Shown here piece after piece: positions 1-14,017 of a stretch of 64,000 nucleotides of DNA (position 1 is its first letter; each line of letters opens with the position of its first letter). A program made the translations under genes and the position numbers. Below the pieces are notes generated by a model, which did not search any database, had not been told where the DNA came from, and saw only the letters and a program-made list of their open reading frames with translations. Where the stretch lies: the NCBI RefSeq assembly GCF_002355895.1, contig NZ_AP017652.1, positions 1,087,001 to 1,151,000 of the forward strand, in the 5' to 3' direction. Origin of the DNA: Streptococcus sp. NPS 308 (GTDB lineage Bacteria > Bacillota > Bacilli > Lactobacillales > Streptococcaceae).

Positions 1-45
1 ACTCTCGAAAGATGGAATGATACTTCCTATCAAAGAAAATAATGA

Positions 46-75
46 AACTTGATCCCAGCGGTCAAGTTCTTTTTA
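46..75 (+). terminator. Rho-independent terminator of an upstream gene outside the window
   Basis: A 7-bp perfect stem (AACTTGA at 46-52 with TCAAGTT at 62-68) is followed by a CTTTTT run. It faces the plus strand, so a plus-strand gene probably ends just left of the window. Confidence 0.7.
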
Positions 76-112
76 GTTTTCAAAGAATATCCGTGAATTT
101 CTCTGCTATTTA

Positions 113-121
113 TGATAAAAT
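113..121 (+). promoter_or_regulatory. lysS promoter (extended -10)
   Basis: TGATAAAAT lies about 60 bp before the lysS start, with no good -35. The leader carries a strong AGGAGG ribosome binding site at about 170-175. Extended -10 promoters with weak -35 boxes recur throughout this window. Confidence 0.55.
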
Positions 122-171
122 GGGAGTATCGCAAAAAATGACTCATCGTATCAAATTTTGAGTAAAATTAG

Positions 172-1671
<1,500 letters not shown>

Positions 1672-1678
1672 ACTCTTA

Positions 1679-1705
1679 TCCTCTGGTACTTGCCAGAGGA
1701 TTTTT
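1679..1705 (+). terminator. lysS terminator
   Basis: TCCTCTGG and CCAGAGGA form an 8-bp perfect stem with a 6-nt loop, followed by five T residues. It begins 8 bp after the lysS stop codon. Confidence 0.9.
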
Positions 1706-1711
1706 CGATAC

Positions 1712-1743
1712 AAAAAGAGACTGAGGTAAACTCAATCTCTTTT
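1712..1743 (-). terminator. Terminator of the amino acid ABC operon
   Basis: Read on the minus strand, AAAAGAGATTGAG pairs with CTCAGTCTCTTTTT, with one mismatch and a short loop, and ends in a T-run. It sits 2 bp beyond the stop codon of the substrate-binding lipoprotein. Confidence 0.8.
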
Positions 1744-1744
1744 C

Positions 1745-2584
1745 TTATTCTTGATTTTTAACTTGACTGGTGGCTACATCTTCTCCAAACCATTTCTGGC
1801 TGATTTCCTGAAATTTTCCTTCTTGGTATAGCGAGATAAAGGCTTGATTCAGAGTAGCTAGCAAAGTTTTATCAGCAGGTCTAACACCCACTGCAAAAGA
1901 CTCACTTTCAAATCCAGCTGAAAAGACATTGTAGTCATTTAATATACCTTCAGACTGAAGGTAGTAATTGGCATAGACACGGTCAATCAACAGGGCATCA
2001 ATCCGATCATTCTTCAAATCAATCAAGGCTTCATTGAAACTTTGGTATTGATTTGCCTTCTGGTCTTTTACTTGACTTTTTAACAAGTCTGGCTGCGCTT
2101 CAAAGTCTAAATAACCAGAAGAACCTGCCTGAGCTCCCAAAACCTTGTTACTCATATCTTTGACTGACTGGATGTTCTGAGATTTCTTAGAAACTAAAAC
2201 TTGCTGATTTTCCATATAAGGTATGGTAAAAGCAACCTTCTCTTTCCGTTCATCTGTAGCTGTATAGCCATTCCAGATAGCATCAATAGTACCGTTTTGT
2301 AGTTCGGTTTCTTTCATATCCCAGTCGATGGGTTGAAATTTAATCTGAATTCCTAGCTTTTCAGAAACAGCTTGAGCTAAGTCAATATCAAAACCTGCAT
2401 ACTGGCCATTCTTTTCCTCAAATCCCATGGGAACAAAGGTATTGTCAAAGCCAATAGTAATGCTACCCTGCTTTTGATATTTGACCCAATTATCCTGATT
2501 TGGGTCACTTGCCTTCTGCGTACAAGCCGTCAGGAAGAAGCTAAAGAACAGAGCAAGTACAAGGGCAATTTTCTTTCTCTTCAT
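1745..2584 (-). CDS. Amino acid ABC transporter substrate-binding lipoprotein
   Basis: This protein captures an amino acid outside the membrane for the permease and ATPase encoded just upstream. It starts with a lipoprotein signal peptide (MKRKKIALVLALFFSFFLTAC), and the lipobox LTAC places the lipidated Cys at residue 21. The rest is a bacterial family 3 (PF00497) solute-binding fold, recognisable from IDWDMKETELQNGTIDAIWNG and the closing QKWFGED. The ATG at 2584 lies 6 nt after AGGAGGTG and is preferred over an in-frame GTG two codons upstream that overlaps that ribosome binding site. The family suggests polar amino acids; the exact substrate cannot be read from sequence. Confidence 0.9.
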   Translation of the reverse strand: MKRKKIALVLALFFSFFLTACTQKASDPNQDNWVKYQKQGSITIGFDNTFVPMGFEEKNGQYAGFDIDLAQAVSEKLGIQIKFQPIDWDMKETELQNGTIDAIWNGYTATDERKEKVAFTIPYMENQQVLVSKKSQNIQSVKDMSNKVLGAQAGSSGYLDFEAQPDLLKSQVKDQKANQYQSFNEALIDLKNDRIDALLIDRVYANYYLQSEGILNDYNVFSAGFESESFAVGVRPADKTLLATLNQAFISLYQEGKFQEISQKWFGEDVATSQVKNQE

Positions 2585-2593
2585 AGGCACCTC

Positions 2594-3223
2594 CTACTTC
2601 GGCTCAACCTTAAGGATCTGATCAGCAATATTTTCGGCAAACTGAAGATCGTGGGTCACAACAATCTGGGTCATCCCACGCTCTTTATTTTGAAGGATAA
2701 GTTTTTCTACTTCTAATCGTAGCTCTGGGTCTAAAGCCGATGTCGGCTCATCATATCCGATAATTTCAGGATCAATCATCATGGCACGCGCTAAGGCAAC
2801 ACGCTGTTTTTGCCCACCTGAAAGTGAGAATGGAAAGGCATCTGCATGTCCTGCTAACCCAAGTTGTTCTAACAAACCACGCGCCTTCTTCTCAGCAACT
2901 TCCTTCTCCATACTCATCGTTTTTATGGGCGACAAGGTTAAGTTATCTAGAACTGACAAATGCGGAAAGAGTTGAAAATCTTGGAAAACAAATCCCAGAA
3001 GATTGCGCTTTTCTAGTTCATCTATAGCTAGCGATTCGCCGTTATAGTAGATTTCCCCAGAATCGATGGTTTCCAATCCAGCTAGCATACGTAACAAGGT
3101 GGTCTTTCCGCCTCCTGATGGACCTACGATTGCAAGGATTTGCTTTTCAGGAATTGATAGGCTGAAATTGGTTAAGATTTGTTTGCCACCAAAGGCCTTG
3201 TTAATGTTTCGTAATTCTAACAT
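2594..3223 (-). CDS. Polar amino acid ABC transporter ATP-binding protein
   Basis: This is the ATPase subunit of the three-gene importer (GlnQ/ArtP type). The 209-residue protein contains Walker A GPSGGGKTT, Q-loop FVFQDFQLFP, signature LSGGQKQR, Walker B IIGYDEPTS and the switch histidine in VVTHD. The start MLELRNINKAF at 3223 follows GGAGG with good spacing. A longer reading frame extends upstream into the permease gene but has no ribosome binding site. The gene lies 10 bp after the permease stop and 9 bp before the lipoprotein start, so the three are co-transcribed. Confidence 0.93.
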   Translation of the reverse strand: MLELRNINKAFGGKQILTNFSLSIPEKQILAIVGPSGGGKTTLLRMLAGLETIDSGEIYYNGESLAIDELEKRNLLGFVFQDFQLFPHLSVLDNLTLSPIKTMSMEKEVAEKKARGLLEQLGLAGHADAFPFSLSGGQKQRVALARAMMIDPEIIGYDEPTSALDPELRLEVEKLILQNKERGMTQIVVTHDLQFAENIADQILKVEPK

Positions 3224-3233
3224 AGCAATCCTC

Positions 3234-3875
3234 CTATCTGTAATAACTGTACTTCTTCTCAAGTTTTTTCGCTACAATGGTTACAAGACCAATCATAATT
3301 AAATAAATCGCTCCAGCTAAAAACATAGGAACAAGACTGGCGTCCCGATTGGCTGCTGTCCGACTAGCCAAAATCAAATCTGAAATCCCCAAAGCATAGA
3401 CCAAAGAAGTATCCTTGACCAAACTCATGATTTCATTAAAAACACTCGGTAAGACGATCTTTGTCACCTGAGGAAGTATGATATAGCGAACTGTCGCAAC
3501 TGGACTAAACTTCAACACTTTTGCAGCCTCGTACTGTCCTTTCGGAATAGTCTCAATACCTCCACGAAAGATTTCTGCAAAGTAGGCAGCATAGTTGAGC
3601 ACAAAGGCGATAACAGCTGCAGGAAGACGATCCAAACGAATGCCAATACTAGGCAACACATAGTAGATAAAGATTAATTGCAAGAGCAAGGGAGTGCCTC
3701 GCATCACCCATATATAGATATTAATCAGATAATGGAGGGGTTTACAATGGATTTGCAAGGCAAAAGCGATGATAATCCCTAAAGGAATTGAAAAGATTAA
3801 GACCAGAGCAAAGACTTGAAGAGTCATACTTGCACCGTTCAATAAACTTGGTAAAATCTCGAATATATAAGACAT
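3234..3875 (-). CDS. Polar amino acid ABC transporter permease (HisM family)
   Basis: This membrane subunit of the amino acid importer has 213 residues and about five membrane segments. It carries the conserved EAA loop region (EAAKVLKFSPVATVRYIILPQ, about 137-157) that docks on the ATPase, and the typical MRGTPLLLQLIFIYY stretch near residue 58. It is the first gene of the operon and is preceded by AGGAGGTG and an extended -10 promoter. Only one permease gene is present, so the channel is probably a homodimer. The family assignment is secure; the substrate is not known. Confidence 0.92.
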   Translation of the reverse strand: MSYIFEILPSLLNGASMTLQVFALVLIFSIPLGIIIAFALQIHCKPLHYLINIYIWVMRGTPLLLQLIFIYYVLPSIGIRLDRLPAAVIAFVLNYAAYFAEIFRGGIETIPKGQYEAAKVLKFSPVATVRYIILPQVTKIVLPSVFNEIMSLVKDTSLVYALGISDLILASRTAANRDASLVPMFLAGAIYLIMIGLVTIVAKKLEKKYSYYR

Positions 3876-3904
3876 ACTACACCTCCTAAAAAATAATTAT
3901 TCTT

Positions 3905-3932
3905 ATTATAGCATAAATAAACAATTTAGCAA
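3905..3932 (-). promoter_or_regulatory. Promoter of the amino acid ABC operon
   Basis: On the minus strand TTGCTA (-35) is followed after 16 bp by TATAAT, and TGC precedes the -10 box (TGCTATAAT). The predicted start is about 30 nt before the permease ATG. Confidence 0.75.
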
Positions 3933-3972
3933 GAGAAAATATGTGAAAAATTCTATTGTTTTCAGAAAATAT

Positions 3973-4009
3973 AAAACTGTATCTATCCAAAGTGATGAGA
4001 TACAGTTTT
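3973..4009 (-). terminator. Terminator after the TPR gene
   Basis: A 12-bp perfect stem (AAAACTGTATCT with AGATACAGTTTT) encloses a 13-nt loop, 16 bp beyond the TPR gene stop codon. The minus-strand tail is T-rich but interrupted (TATATTTTC). Confidence 0.7.
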
Positions 4010-4025
4010 ATATTATAGGGAATTT

Positions 4026-5255
4026 TTAAAGCGTTTCTATGAGTTCTTGCATCTGAACATCATCTGGAATCAGTTTTAAATATGCTTCTGCTTGCATCTT
4101 AGCTTCTTCGAAATAACCCAATTCACGCAAAAGATAAGTATATTGCTCCAGAAACTCTGGATTGTCCTTGAGGTCAGATGACAATTCTTGATAGAACTCA
4201 TAAGCCTTATCTAAATCCTCGATTTCCTGATAAGAACGGGCAATCATCCACTTGGTCAGAAGGTTTTCGGGTTCTTGACTTTGAAGAGCGATAATATCCT
4301 CAAATCGCTCTTGTTCCATATAAATGGTTGCGAGTCGAAGGAAAATCTCCTCAAGATCTTCTGCATCTTCTTTTGCAATAAGGAGAAAGTCCTCCGCTGC
4401 CTTAGCATCATGCAATTCATAAGAAAACTGAGAAGCCGCTAACAAGAGCCGAGTTTCAAATGGATTTTTCTCCAAACCCTGTTTAACGATACGAAGGGCT
4501 TCTTCCACCTGATGTTCCTTGTGCAAGGCTTGACTATAACCATACTCATATCCTTCAAAATTAGGTGAAATGGTATCAATCTGCTTAAAGTAAAGAACAG
4601 ATTTTTGATACTCTTCTTGATCAAAGTATAGACTGGCCAGTTCAAAAGCGGTTTGGTCATCGTATTCTAACTCTAGAGCCTTTTCTAAAAATTCTGTAGC
4701 TGCTTCAAACTTGCCTAACTGAGCATATGCGTAGCCGATTCGTTGGTAGGTTGATAAGCCCGTTTGTTCGTAAATATAGCGGTTGTCCAACTGAGCGTAG
4801 CCTTGAATGGCTTCCTGATAGTTTCCTAACTCGCTATCCAACTCAGCCAAACCAAAAACTAATAAGGCATCATCTGAGTAATTTAAGGCTTCCAGTAACT
4901 TTTCGCGTGCTACATCTGTCAATCCTTCCAACTGATAGAGGTCTGCCTTCAAGGCCAAGGCCGATACATACCAATCACTATCTGGTGAGATTTCCTCAAG
5001 ATAGGCAAAGGCTTCCTCAACATTGCCATCCTCGCTAGCAATGCTTGCTAGGTTTAGATTCACTTCTGGAAATTCTGTCACAATTTTTAGATAGATTTCC
5101 TTGGCTTGTGGATAAAAGCCAATTCCCTCAAGATAATTTGCTAATTCATAGAGAACTTCGGTCGAATCAGTTTCAAGTGCTTTACGAAAATACTGATCTG
5201 CTTTACTTAAATCCTGTTCATCCAAAGCCTGGAGCATGCGTTGACTATTGTTCAC
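4026..5255 (-). CDS. Tetratricopeptide (TPR) repeat protein
   Basis: This soluble 409-residue protein is built almost entirely of TPR-like helix pairs, for example DLSKADQYFRKALE and GKFEAATEFLEKALEL, spaced about 34 residues apart. Such proteins act as protein-interaction scaffolds; no catalytic motif is seen. The likely start is a GTG at 5255 (VNNSQRML), 9 nt after GGGAGG. The longer frame upstream lies inside the neighbouring gene. The reading frame overlaps the 3' end of the AI-2E-type membrane gene by 11 bp, suggesting translational coupling. The specific function is unknown. Confidence 0.85.
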   Translation of the reverse strand: MNNSQRMLQALDEQDLSKADQYFRKALETDSTEVLYELANYLEGIGFYPQAKEIYLKIVTEFPEVNLNLASIASEDGNVEEAFAYLEEISPDSDWYVSALALKADLYQLEGLTDVAREKLLEALNYSDDALLVFGLAELDSELGNYQEAIQGYAQLDNRYIYEQTGLSTYQRIGYAYAQLGKFEAATEFLEKALELEYDDQTAFELASLYFDQEEYQKSVLYFKQIDTISPNFEGYEYGYSQALHKEHQVEEALRIVKQGLEKNPFETRLLLAASQFSYELHDAKAAEDFLLIAKEDAEDLEEIFLRLATIYMEQERFEDIIALQSQEPENLLTKWMIARSYQEIEDLDKAYEFYQELSSDLKDNPEFLEQYTYLLRELGYFEEAKMQAEAYLKLIPDDVQMQELIETL

Positions 5256-6411
5256 TCTTGATTTCCTCCCCTTCTTCTTCATACAAACCGCTGACCTTTT
5301 TGTACCAGTTAAAGATAGCAGAGATAACCACCTTAGCAGAGGCATAGACAGGGATTCCCAGCAAGACTCCCCAAATACCAAACATAGAACCTGAAGTTAG
5401 GAGAACAAAGAGAACATTGATAGGATGAATATTGAGTTGACTACCTAGAATAAGAGGTGAAACGAAGCGACCTTCAATCGTTTGTTCTACGATAAAGACT
5501 ATCACAACTTTCAATAGCATGACAGGTCCGGCTATTAAACCTAAAACAAGGGCAGGAAGCATGGCGAGAAAACTACCTAGATAAGGGACTAGATTGAGAA
5601 TACCTGCCGTTACACCTAGAGTGACAGCGTAGCGTAGACCGATAATCTTAAAGAAGATAATAAACATGATGGCTACAATAATAGCTACTGTAACCTGTCC
5701 TCTAACATAGTTTGACAGTTGTTTATTGACATCTGATAGGACTTCACCTACAGGTTCTTTTAACTTGTTTGGGATGAATTTAGTTAGGTAATCTCGCAAG
5801 CCTTTCCCATCTCTCAAAAGATAAAAGAGCATGAAGGGTACGATAATAACCGCTACAATAACTTGGGAAACGCTACTGATAAAGGCGCTAGCCCAGTTAA
5901 CAGCTTGAGAAGAGATTTTGCTCGCCCACATGGTCGCCTCACTAGAAACATTAGCAAGAACTTGCTCCAACTGTGGTCTAAAATCATCTGGCAAGCGTTT
6001 GGTTACAAGATCATTGATAACACGGTCAGCATCTTCGAGATAGCTAGGCACATTCTTTGCAAAATTTAAGACCTGGCGTTGGAGATTTGGAATAGCGACT
6101 GCCAGCCCCCAAATGATAAAAATTCCAATAATGACAAAAACAATACTGATAGCAAGCACACGATTAATTTTGTGCTTCTCCATCCAGTCAACAATCGGAT
6201 TGAGGAGGTAATAAAGTAAACCAGATAAAATAACTGGCAACATGACAACCCCTAAAAAGTCTAAAACGGGTAAAAAAATAAAACTAATCTTACTTAGAAT
6301 GAAAATGTTTAACCCCAGTAACAAGGTTACTAAAAATACAGTGATAGCTTTGTTATCTAAAAACCACTTGAAGAACCAGGATAAGCTAAAATGTTTCTCT
6401 TTATGTTCCAT
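5245..6411 (-). CDS. AI-2E family transporter (PF01594, formerly UPF0118)
   Basis: This 388-residue integral membrane protein has about eight hydrophobic segments and the family's characteristic region TLGVTAGILNLVPYLGSFLAMLPALVLGL (about 267-295). The family contains proposed exporters of AI-2, ions or small molecules; the substrate here is unknown. A second paralogue of the family lies at 26679-27788. It has its own extended -10 promoter (TGGTATAAT at 6438-6446) and is coupled to the TPR gene downstream. Confidence 0.88.
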   Translation of the reverse strand: MEHKEKHFSLSWFFKWFLDNKAITVFLVTLLLGLNIFILSKISFIFLPVLDFLGVVMLPVILSGLLYYLLNPIVDWMEKHKINRVLAISIVFVIIGIFIIWGLAVAIPNLQRQVLNFAKNVPSYLEDADRVINDLVTKRLPDDFRPQLEQVLANVSSEATMWASKISSQAVNWASAFISSVSQVIVAVIIVPFMLFYLLRDGKGLRDYLTKFIPNKLKEPVGEVLSDVNKQLSNYVRGQVTVAIIVAIMFIIFFKIIGLRYAVTLGVTAGILNLVPYLGSFLAMLPALVLGLIAGPVMLLKVVIVFIVEQTIEGRFVSPLILGSQLNIHPINVLFVLLTSGSMFGIWGVLLGIPVYASAKVVISAIFNWYKKVSGLYEEEGEEIKSEQ

Positions 6412-6437
6412 AAATACATCCTTTCTGTCATTCTCTC

Positions 6438-6446
6438 ATTATACCA
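6438..6446 (-). promoter_or_regulatory. Promoter of the AI-2E/TPR pair
   Basis: TGGTATAAT on the minus strand, about 27 bp before the AI-2E gene start. The -35 is weak. It is back to back with the lactonase promoter about 75 bp away. Confidence 0.6.
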
Positions 6447-6518
6447 TTTTTAATCTAAAATAACTCTTTTTTAAAGTGCTTACATAGATAAGACTGATGC
6501 TTCATGGCAGTTATTTTG

Positions 6519-6527
6519 TGGTATAAT
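6519..6527 (+). promoter_or_regulatory. Promoter of the lactonase gene
   Basis: TGGTATAAT on the plus strand, 28 bp before the chosen start codon. The -35 box is poor, as in most extended -10 promoters of this window. Confidence 0.6.
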
Positions 6528-6555
6528 GAACTTATCATTATTAAGAGGTATGGAC

Positions 6556-7569
6556 ATGAAAGAAACTGTTTATTTTGGAACTTACACTCGTCGCTTATCT
6601 AAAGGGATTTACAAGGCAGATTTTGATACAGAAACAGGCCAGCTTGCAAACCTTGAACTTTTTGCTGCTGAACCCAGTCCGACCTACCTTACCTTTGACC
6701 AGAAACAACACTTATACACCGTAGGAAGTCAGGATGGCTTAGGTGGCATCGCTGCTTACAAGACAGATGGCGCTTTGCTAAATCACGTGGTTGAAGAAGG
6801 CGCTCCCCATTGCTATGTGGCAGTGGATGAAAAGCGTAGCCTCGTGTACGGTGCCAACTATCATAAAGGTCAAGTTCTAGTTTATAAACGTCAAGCGGAT
6901 GGTAGCCTCATCCAAACGGATTTAGATCAGCATAGCGGACAAGGTCCTCATGAAAACCAAACTTCCCCACATGTACACTATACAGACCTAACACCTGATC
7001 AGTATCTCGTGACATGTGACCTTGGTACGGATGAAGTAACGACCTACGATGTTAGTCCAGAAGGAAAACTAAGTAAACTCAATACTTATCAAAGCCAGCC
7101 TGGAGCAGGTGCTCGTCACATCGTTTTTCATCACCACTATAAGATTGCCTATCTCATCTGCGAACTGAATAGCACTATTGAGGTCTTGATTTATGATGGT
7201 GTTGGTGAGTTTGAACGCATGCAAGTTATTTCGACCTTGCCGGACGGGTATACGGGCTTTAACGGTACTGCTGCTATACGTCTTTCAAAAGATGGTAACT
7301 ACCTCTATGCATCCAACAGAGGCCATGATTCCATTGCAGTCTATACAATCCTCGCTGATGGTAGTCTGGAATTATTAGAGATTGTTCCAAGTCACGGTAA
7401 AACACCACGTGATTTTGATATCACACCTGATCAGGAATTTTTGATTGCTGTTCACCAAGATTCTGATAATGCAACGGTCTTTAAGCGCAATCCTGAAAGT
7501 GGTCGTCTTGCAGAGCTTTCTAACGACTTCCATGTCCCAGAAGCAGTTTGCATCAGTTTTTCTAACTAA
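6556..7569 (+). CDS. Lactonase-family beta-propeller protein (6-phosphogluconolactonase-like)
   Basis: The family (PF10282) includes YbhE/Pgl, which hydrolyses 6-phosphogluconolactone in the oxidative pentose phosphate route. The 337-residue protein has propeller-type repeats throughout and the conserved stretches GPHENQTSPHVHY (about 138-150), ARHIVFHHHYKIAYLICELN and HGKTPRDFDITPD. The ATG at 6556 lies 7 nt after AAGAGG; an earlier ATG at 6550 is too close to it, and a still earlier one overlaps the -10 box. It is monocistronic, between its own promoter and a bidirectional terminator. The function is inferred from the family. Confidence 0.85.
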   Translation: MKETVYFGTYTRRLSKGIYKADFDTETGQLANLELFAAEPSPTYLTFDQKQHLYTVGSQDGLGGIAAYKTDGALLNHVVEEGAPHCYVAVDEKRSLVYGANYHKGQVLVYKRQADGSLIQTDLDQHSGQGPHENQTSPHVHYTDLTPDQYLVTCDLGTDEVTTYDVSPEGKLSKLNTYQSQPGAGARHIVFHHHYKIAYLICELNSTIEVLIYDGVGEFERMQVISTLPDGYTGFNGTAAIRLSKDGNYLYASNRGHDSIAVYTILADGSLELLEIVPSHGKTPRDFDITPDQEFLIAVHQDSDNATVFKRNPESGRLAELSNDFHVPEAVCISFSN

Positions 7570-7577
7570 GATAAAAA

Positions 7578-7606
7578 AATGAACTTGAGTTTCAAGTTCA
7601 TTTTTT
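7578..7606. terminator. Bidirectional terminator between the lactonase gene and atpC
   Basis: TGAACTTGA (7580-7588) and TCAAGTTCA (7592-7600) form a perfect 9-bp stem flanked by A-run and T-run. It serves both converging genes; the atpC stop codon lies inside the T-run. Confidence 0.88.
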
Positions 7607-8024
7607 ATAGTTTATTTCTAACATTAATACGGTTAATGGCACGTTGAAGAGCAATCTTAGCACGTCGTTCTTGGTCTATTAAGTGCTTTTCATGGGCTTC
7701 TTCGATTTCTCGTTCGGCGCGAAGTTTGGCACGTTCCGCACGACTGATATCGATATCACGAGCACGCTCTGCTGAGTCGGCTACAATGGTAATAATGTCA
7801 TTGGCAATCTCGATAATCCCTCCGTTCACTGCAATCCAGTTTACATGAGTATCATCATCGATTCGCTTTACCTTTACTTCATCAACCGCTAAAACCGCAA
7901 TCATATTTTCATGTCGTGGCAAGATCCCCATCTCACCATCCAGAGTTCGAACCGATACAAAGCTGGCATGGTGATCATAGACGAGGCCATCTGGTGTCAC
8001 GATCTGGACAGTTAACTGAGCCAT
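7605..8024 (-). CDS. atpC: F1Fo ATP synthase epsilon subunit
   Basis: This is the central-stalk subunit that couples rotor movement to catalysis and restrains ATP hydrolysis. The 139-residue protein has the N-terminal beta-sandwich ([43 protein letters not shown]) and a C-terminal helical hairpin (about 88-139). It is the last gene of the atp operon, 10 bp after atpD, and its stop codon overlaps the terminator. Length is normal. Confidence 0.95.
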   Translation of the reverse strand: MAQLTVQIVTPDGLVYDHHASFVSVRTLDGEMGILPRHENMIAVLAVDEVKVKRIDDDTHVNWIAVNGGIIEIANDIITIVADSAERARDIDISRAERAKLRAEREIEEAHEKHLIDQERRAKIALQRAINRINVRNKL

Positions 8025-8034
8025 AGGTCACCTC

Positions 8035-9450
<1,416 letters not shown>

Positions 9451-9476
9451 CTATTCTATATAAGATACTGTCGGTT

Positions 9477-9538
9477 CCTAGTTTATCTAGGTCCAAAGTT
9501 CATTTTGATACCTACAGGGTAAAGCCTTATTCTAAGGC
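9477..9538 (-). other. Two small hairpins in the atpG-atpD spacer
   Basis: The spacer holds CCTAG/CTAGG (9477-9491, 5-nt loop) and GCCTTA/TAAGGC (9524-9538, 3-nt loop); the second overlaps the atpG stop codon. Neither is followed by a T-run, so they are not terminators. They may influence processing or stability of the message between gamma and beta. Confidence 0.4.
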
Positions 9539-10405
9539 GCTAGCACCTGCTACAATTTCTGTAATTTCTTGTGTAATCGCCGCCTGTCTGGCACGGTTAT
9601 ACTGGATTGTCAAATCATTGATGACTTTCTTGGCATTATCAGTCGCTGTCTGCATAGCTGTCATACCTGCGGCATTTTCAGCTGTCTTGGCATCGATAAT
9701 AGCCCCGTAAATCATACTTTCAGCATACTGTGGCAACAATTGCTCCAAAATTTCATCTCGGCTTGTTTCCAACTCAAATGTCAAGCTATACTCCTCGTCT
9801 GCTTCGTTCGGATCGAGGTCTACAATCGGAAGCATTTGCTCCACACGCATTTGGCTGGTGAGCGTATTAACGTGGTGATTGTAGCAGACATAGAGTTCGT
9901 CAAAAAGTTCATTTTGATACATTTCAATCGTTTTTGAAATAATTTTACGAACTTCATCAAAGCTAGGTTGGTCAGCCAAGCCTCGTAATTCATAGATTGG
10001 TTGAATGCCACGAGCCTTGAAAAAGTCAGCTCCCATACCACCAATACAAATGACTTCAAAGTCATCTCCATTTGGATGATATTCTTCTTTCAACTCCATA
10101 ACAGTTTTAAGGATGGAAGCATTGTAGCCTCCGACCAAACCACGATCCGAAGTGATGACAATATAGCCTGTCTTTTTAACTGGACGACTAATCAACATAG
10201 GATTGTTCGAACCACCAGCTCCATTTCCGTGAAGGATATCTGTCAAGAGTTTACGAACCTTTTGAGAGTATATTTGAAAGTTTCGAGCTGCTTCTTCAGA
10301 GCGACCTAACTTAGCAGCTGATACCATTTGCATGGCATTGGTGATTTGACTAGTATTCTTGGTTGAGGCGATTTTTGTTTTAATATCATTTAGAGATACT
10401 GCCAT
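9527..10405 (-). CDS. atpG: F1Fo ATP synthase gamma subunit
   Basis: This rotor shaft of F1 has 292 residues. The N-terminal helix ([33 protein letters not shown]) and the C-terminal helix ([49 protein letters not shown]) form the coiled coil that turns inside the alpha/beta ring. Length and termini match the family. It follows atpA by 15 bp. Confidence 0.96.
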   Translation of the reverse strand: MAVSLNDIKTKIASTKNTSQITNAMQMVSAAKLGRSEEAARNFQIYSQKVRKLLTDILHGNGAGGSNNPMLISRPVKKTGYIVITSDRGLVGGYNASILKTVMELKEEYHPNGDDFEVICIGGMGADFFKARGIQPIYELRGLADQPSFDEVRKIISKTIEMYQNELFDELYVCYNHHVNTLTSQMRVEQMLPIVDLDPNEADEEYSLTFELETSRDEILEQLLPQYAESMIYGAIIDAKTAENAAGMTAMQTATDNAKKVINDLTIQYNRARQAAITQEITEIVAGASALE

Positions 10406-10420
10406 CTGACACCTCTATTC

Positions 10421-12476
<2,056 letters not shown>

Positions 12477-12477
<1 letters not shown>

Positions 12478-12971
12478 TAAGCTTCTCCTAGCTGATCGAT
12501 GTACTGATCAATGAGTTCTTTATGGGCTTGTCCGTCAAGGTTTTGTGAGATGATTTTACCAGCGAGACTAATCGTCAAATCTGCTACCTCACCCTTAACG
12601 CTTTGTAAAGCTTCCGCTTTATTTTGAGCAATTTCTTGGTTAGCTTTTTCTTTCAAGCGTCCTGCTTCCAGTTTCGCCTCAGCCAAAATGTCAGCTCTAC
12701 TTTTCTCAGCTGTTTCCTTTGCATTCTCGATAATTGTCTTAGCTTCCGAACGGCTACCTGCCAACTCAGCTTCACGTTTGCTAGCGAGTTCTTCGGCCTT
12801 CTTACGGGCAGCTTCTGCTCCGTCAATATCTGAAGAAATTTTTTCAGCACGTTCATCTAAAATATTGGTAAGATTTCCCCAGGCATATTTTTTCACTAAA
12901 AAAATTAATAAAAGGAAGGAACCAGCGATAAGAATAAAGTCACCAATAATGGTACTAATAGTTAAATCCAT
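12477..12971 (-). CDS. atpF: F1Fo ATP synthase b subunit
   Basis: This peripheral-stalk subunit has 164 residues, with one N-terminal membrane helix (about 6-26) followed by a long charged helix rich in Ala, Glu and Lys that forms the stator dimer. It lies 18 bp after atpB and overlaps atpH by 1 bp. Confidence 0.94.
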
Positions 12972-12989
12972 CTTCTAATCCTCCTCTAC

Positions 12990-13706
12990 TTACTCTTCCT
13001 CAGCATTTATCTTCTTACCAATGTACATTGATGACAACATGGTAAAGACATAGGCTTGAATACATGAAATGAAAATCGAAAAGGCTGTCCATAACATGTT
13101 TGCGATAAAGGCAAAAGGATACCAATAAAAGGCATTTTGTGCTAAGGCTAGTAACAAGCCAGCCAAGACTTCACCGGCAAAAATATTTCCGTATATCCGA
13201 ATTGCCAAAGAGGCAAAATTGGTGAACTCTTCTAAAAGGTTCATCGGAGTCATAAAGCCAGGTGTAACAAATGCTCTCAAATATTCTTTAACGCCTCTAC
13301 GACGAACTCCTTCTACATGGGCGATCAAAGTGATCAATAACGAGAGGGATAAATCGTATCCAAGGTTAGCTGTTGGGGAAGTCCACAAGTTATAACCGTT
13401 TGTTGTTTGTACTTTAGCCATTAAACCAATATTATTGGCTACCAAGATAAACAAAAATAGAGAAAACAAGAACAAGGAATAATCCTTCATATAAGTTTCC
13501 CCAATATTTCCCTTGGAAAAGCTAATCACAAAATCATAAATCATCTCAAGAGCATTTTGTTTACCCTTTGGACGGATTGTCATTTTACGACTAGTCCAGT
13601 AAACAAAAGCAAAGACCATCAAAACAGTTACAAGAGACATGGCAAGTAGGGTCAAATCAAAGGATATAGGTCCAATATTTAAGGTTGGATTCACACTTTC
13701 TTCCAT
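12990..13706 (-). CDS. atpB: F1Fo ATP synthase a subunit
   Basis: This proton-channel subunit of Fo has 238 residues and several membrane helices. The essential arginine helix is visible in [25 protein letters not shown] (about 163-187). It follows atpE and precedes atpF. Changes in this subunit, together with the c subunit, are known to alter optochin susceptibility in pneumococci. Confidence 0.95.
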   Translation of the reverse strand: MEESVNPTLNIGPISFDLTLLAMSLVTVLMVFAFVYWTSRKMTIRPKGKQNALEMIYDFVISFSKGNIGETYMKDYSLFLFSLFLFILVANNIGLMAKVQTTNGYNLWTSPTANLGYDLSLSLLITLIAHVEGVRRRGVKEYLRAFVTPGFMTPMNLLEEFTNFASLAIRIYGNIFAGEVLAGLLLALAQNAFYWYPFAFIANMLWTAFSIFISCIQAYVFTMLSSMYIGKKINAEEE

Positions 13707-13738
13707 GGTTTGACACCTCTTTTTCTAAATAGAGTGAT

Positions 13739-13939
13739 CTATTTGATAACGAATGACATCGCCAAGGTTACAAAGAAGGTACCTTCAACAAAAGCAACCC
13801 CAAGAATCAACAGACTACGTAATTGGTCGATAATTTCAGGTTGGCGTGCAGCAGATTTGAACAGACTGCTCACAATCATTCCTTCAGCGATTGAAACACC
13901 AAAACAGGCAAAACAAAGACCCAAAAATGTTAAATTCAT
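13739..13939 (-). CDS. atpE: F1Fo ATP synthase c subunit
   Basis: This proton-carrying ring subunit has 66 residues and two membrane helices joined by the polar loop ARQPE (31-35). The ion-binding carboxylate is Glu52 (AFVEGTFF). It is the first gene of the atp operon, with GGAGA ahead of the ATG and a consensus promoter about 35 bp upstream. Compared with the pneumococcal sequence as I remember it, several residues of helix 1 differ (Phe13, Ile17, Ala18, Val23), in the segment where optochin-resistance substitutions map. Confidence 0.96.
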   Translation of the reverse strand: MNLTFLGLCFACFGVSIAEGMIVSSLFKSAARQPEIIDQLRSLLILGVAFVEGTFFVTLAMSFVIK

Positions 13940-13975
13940 AATGAATTCTCCTTTTTTATTTAAATTTACTTCCTT

Positions 13976-14004
13976 AGTTTAGTCCTAAAATTTGTTTTTG
14001 TCAA
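13976..14004 (-). promoter_or_regulatory. atp operon promoter
   Basis: A perfect TTGACA -35 (13999-14004) is followed after 17 bp by TAAACT (13976-13981). Transcription should start near 13969, about 30 nt before atpE. Confidence 0.75.
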
Positions 14005-14017
14005 CTTTTTACTAACA

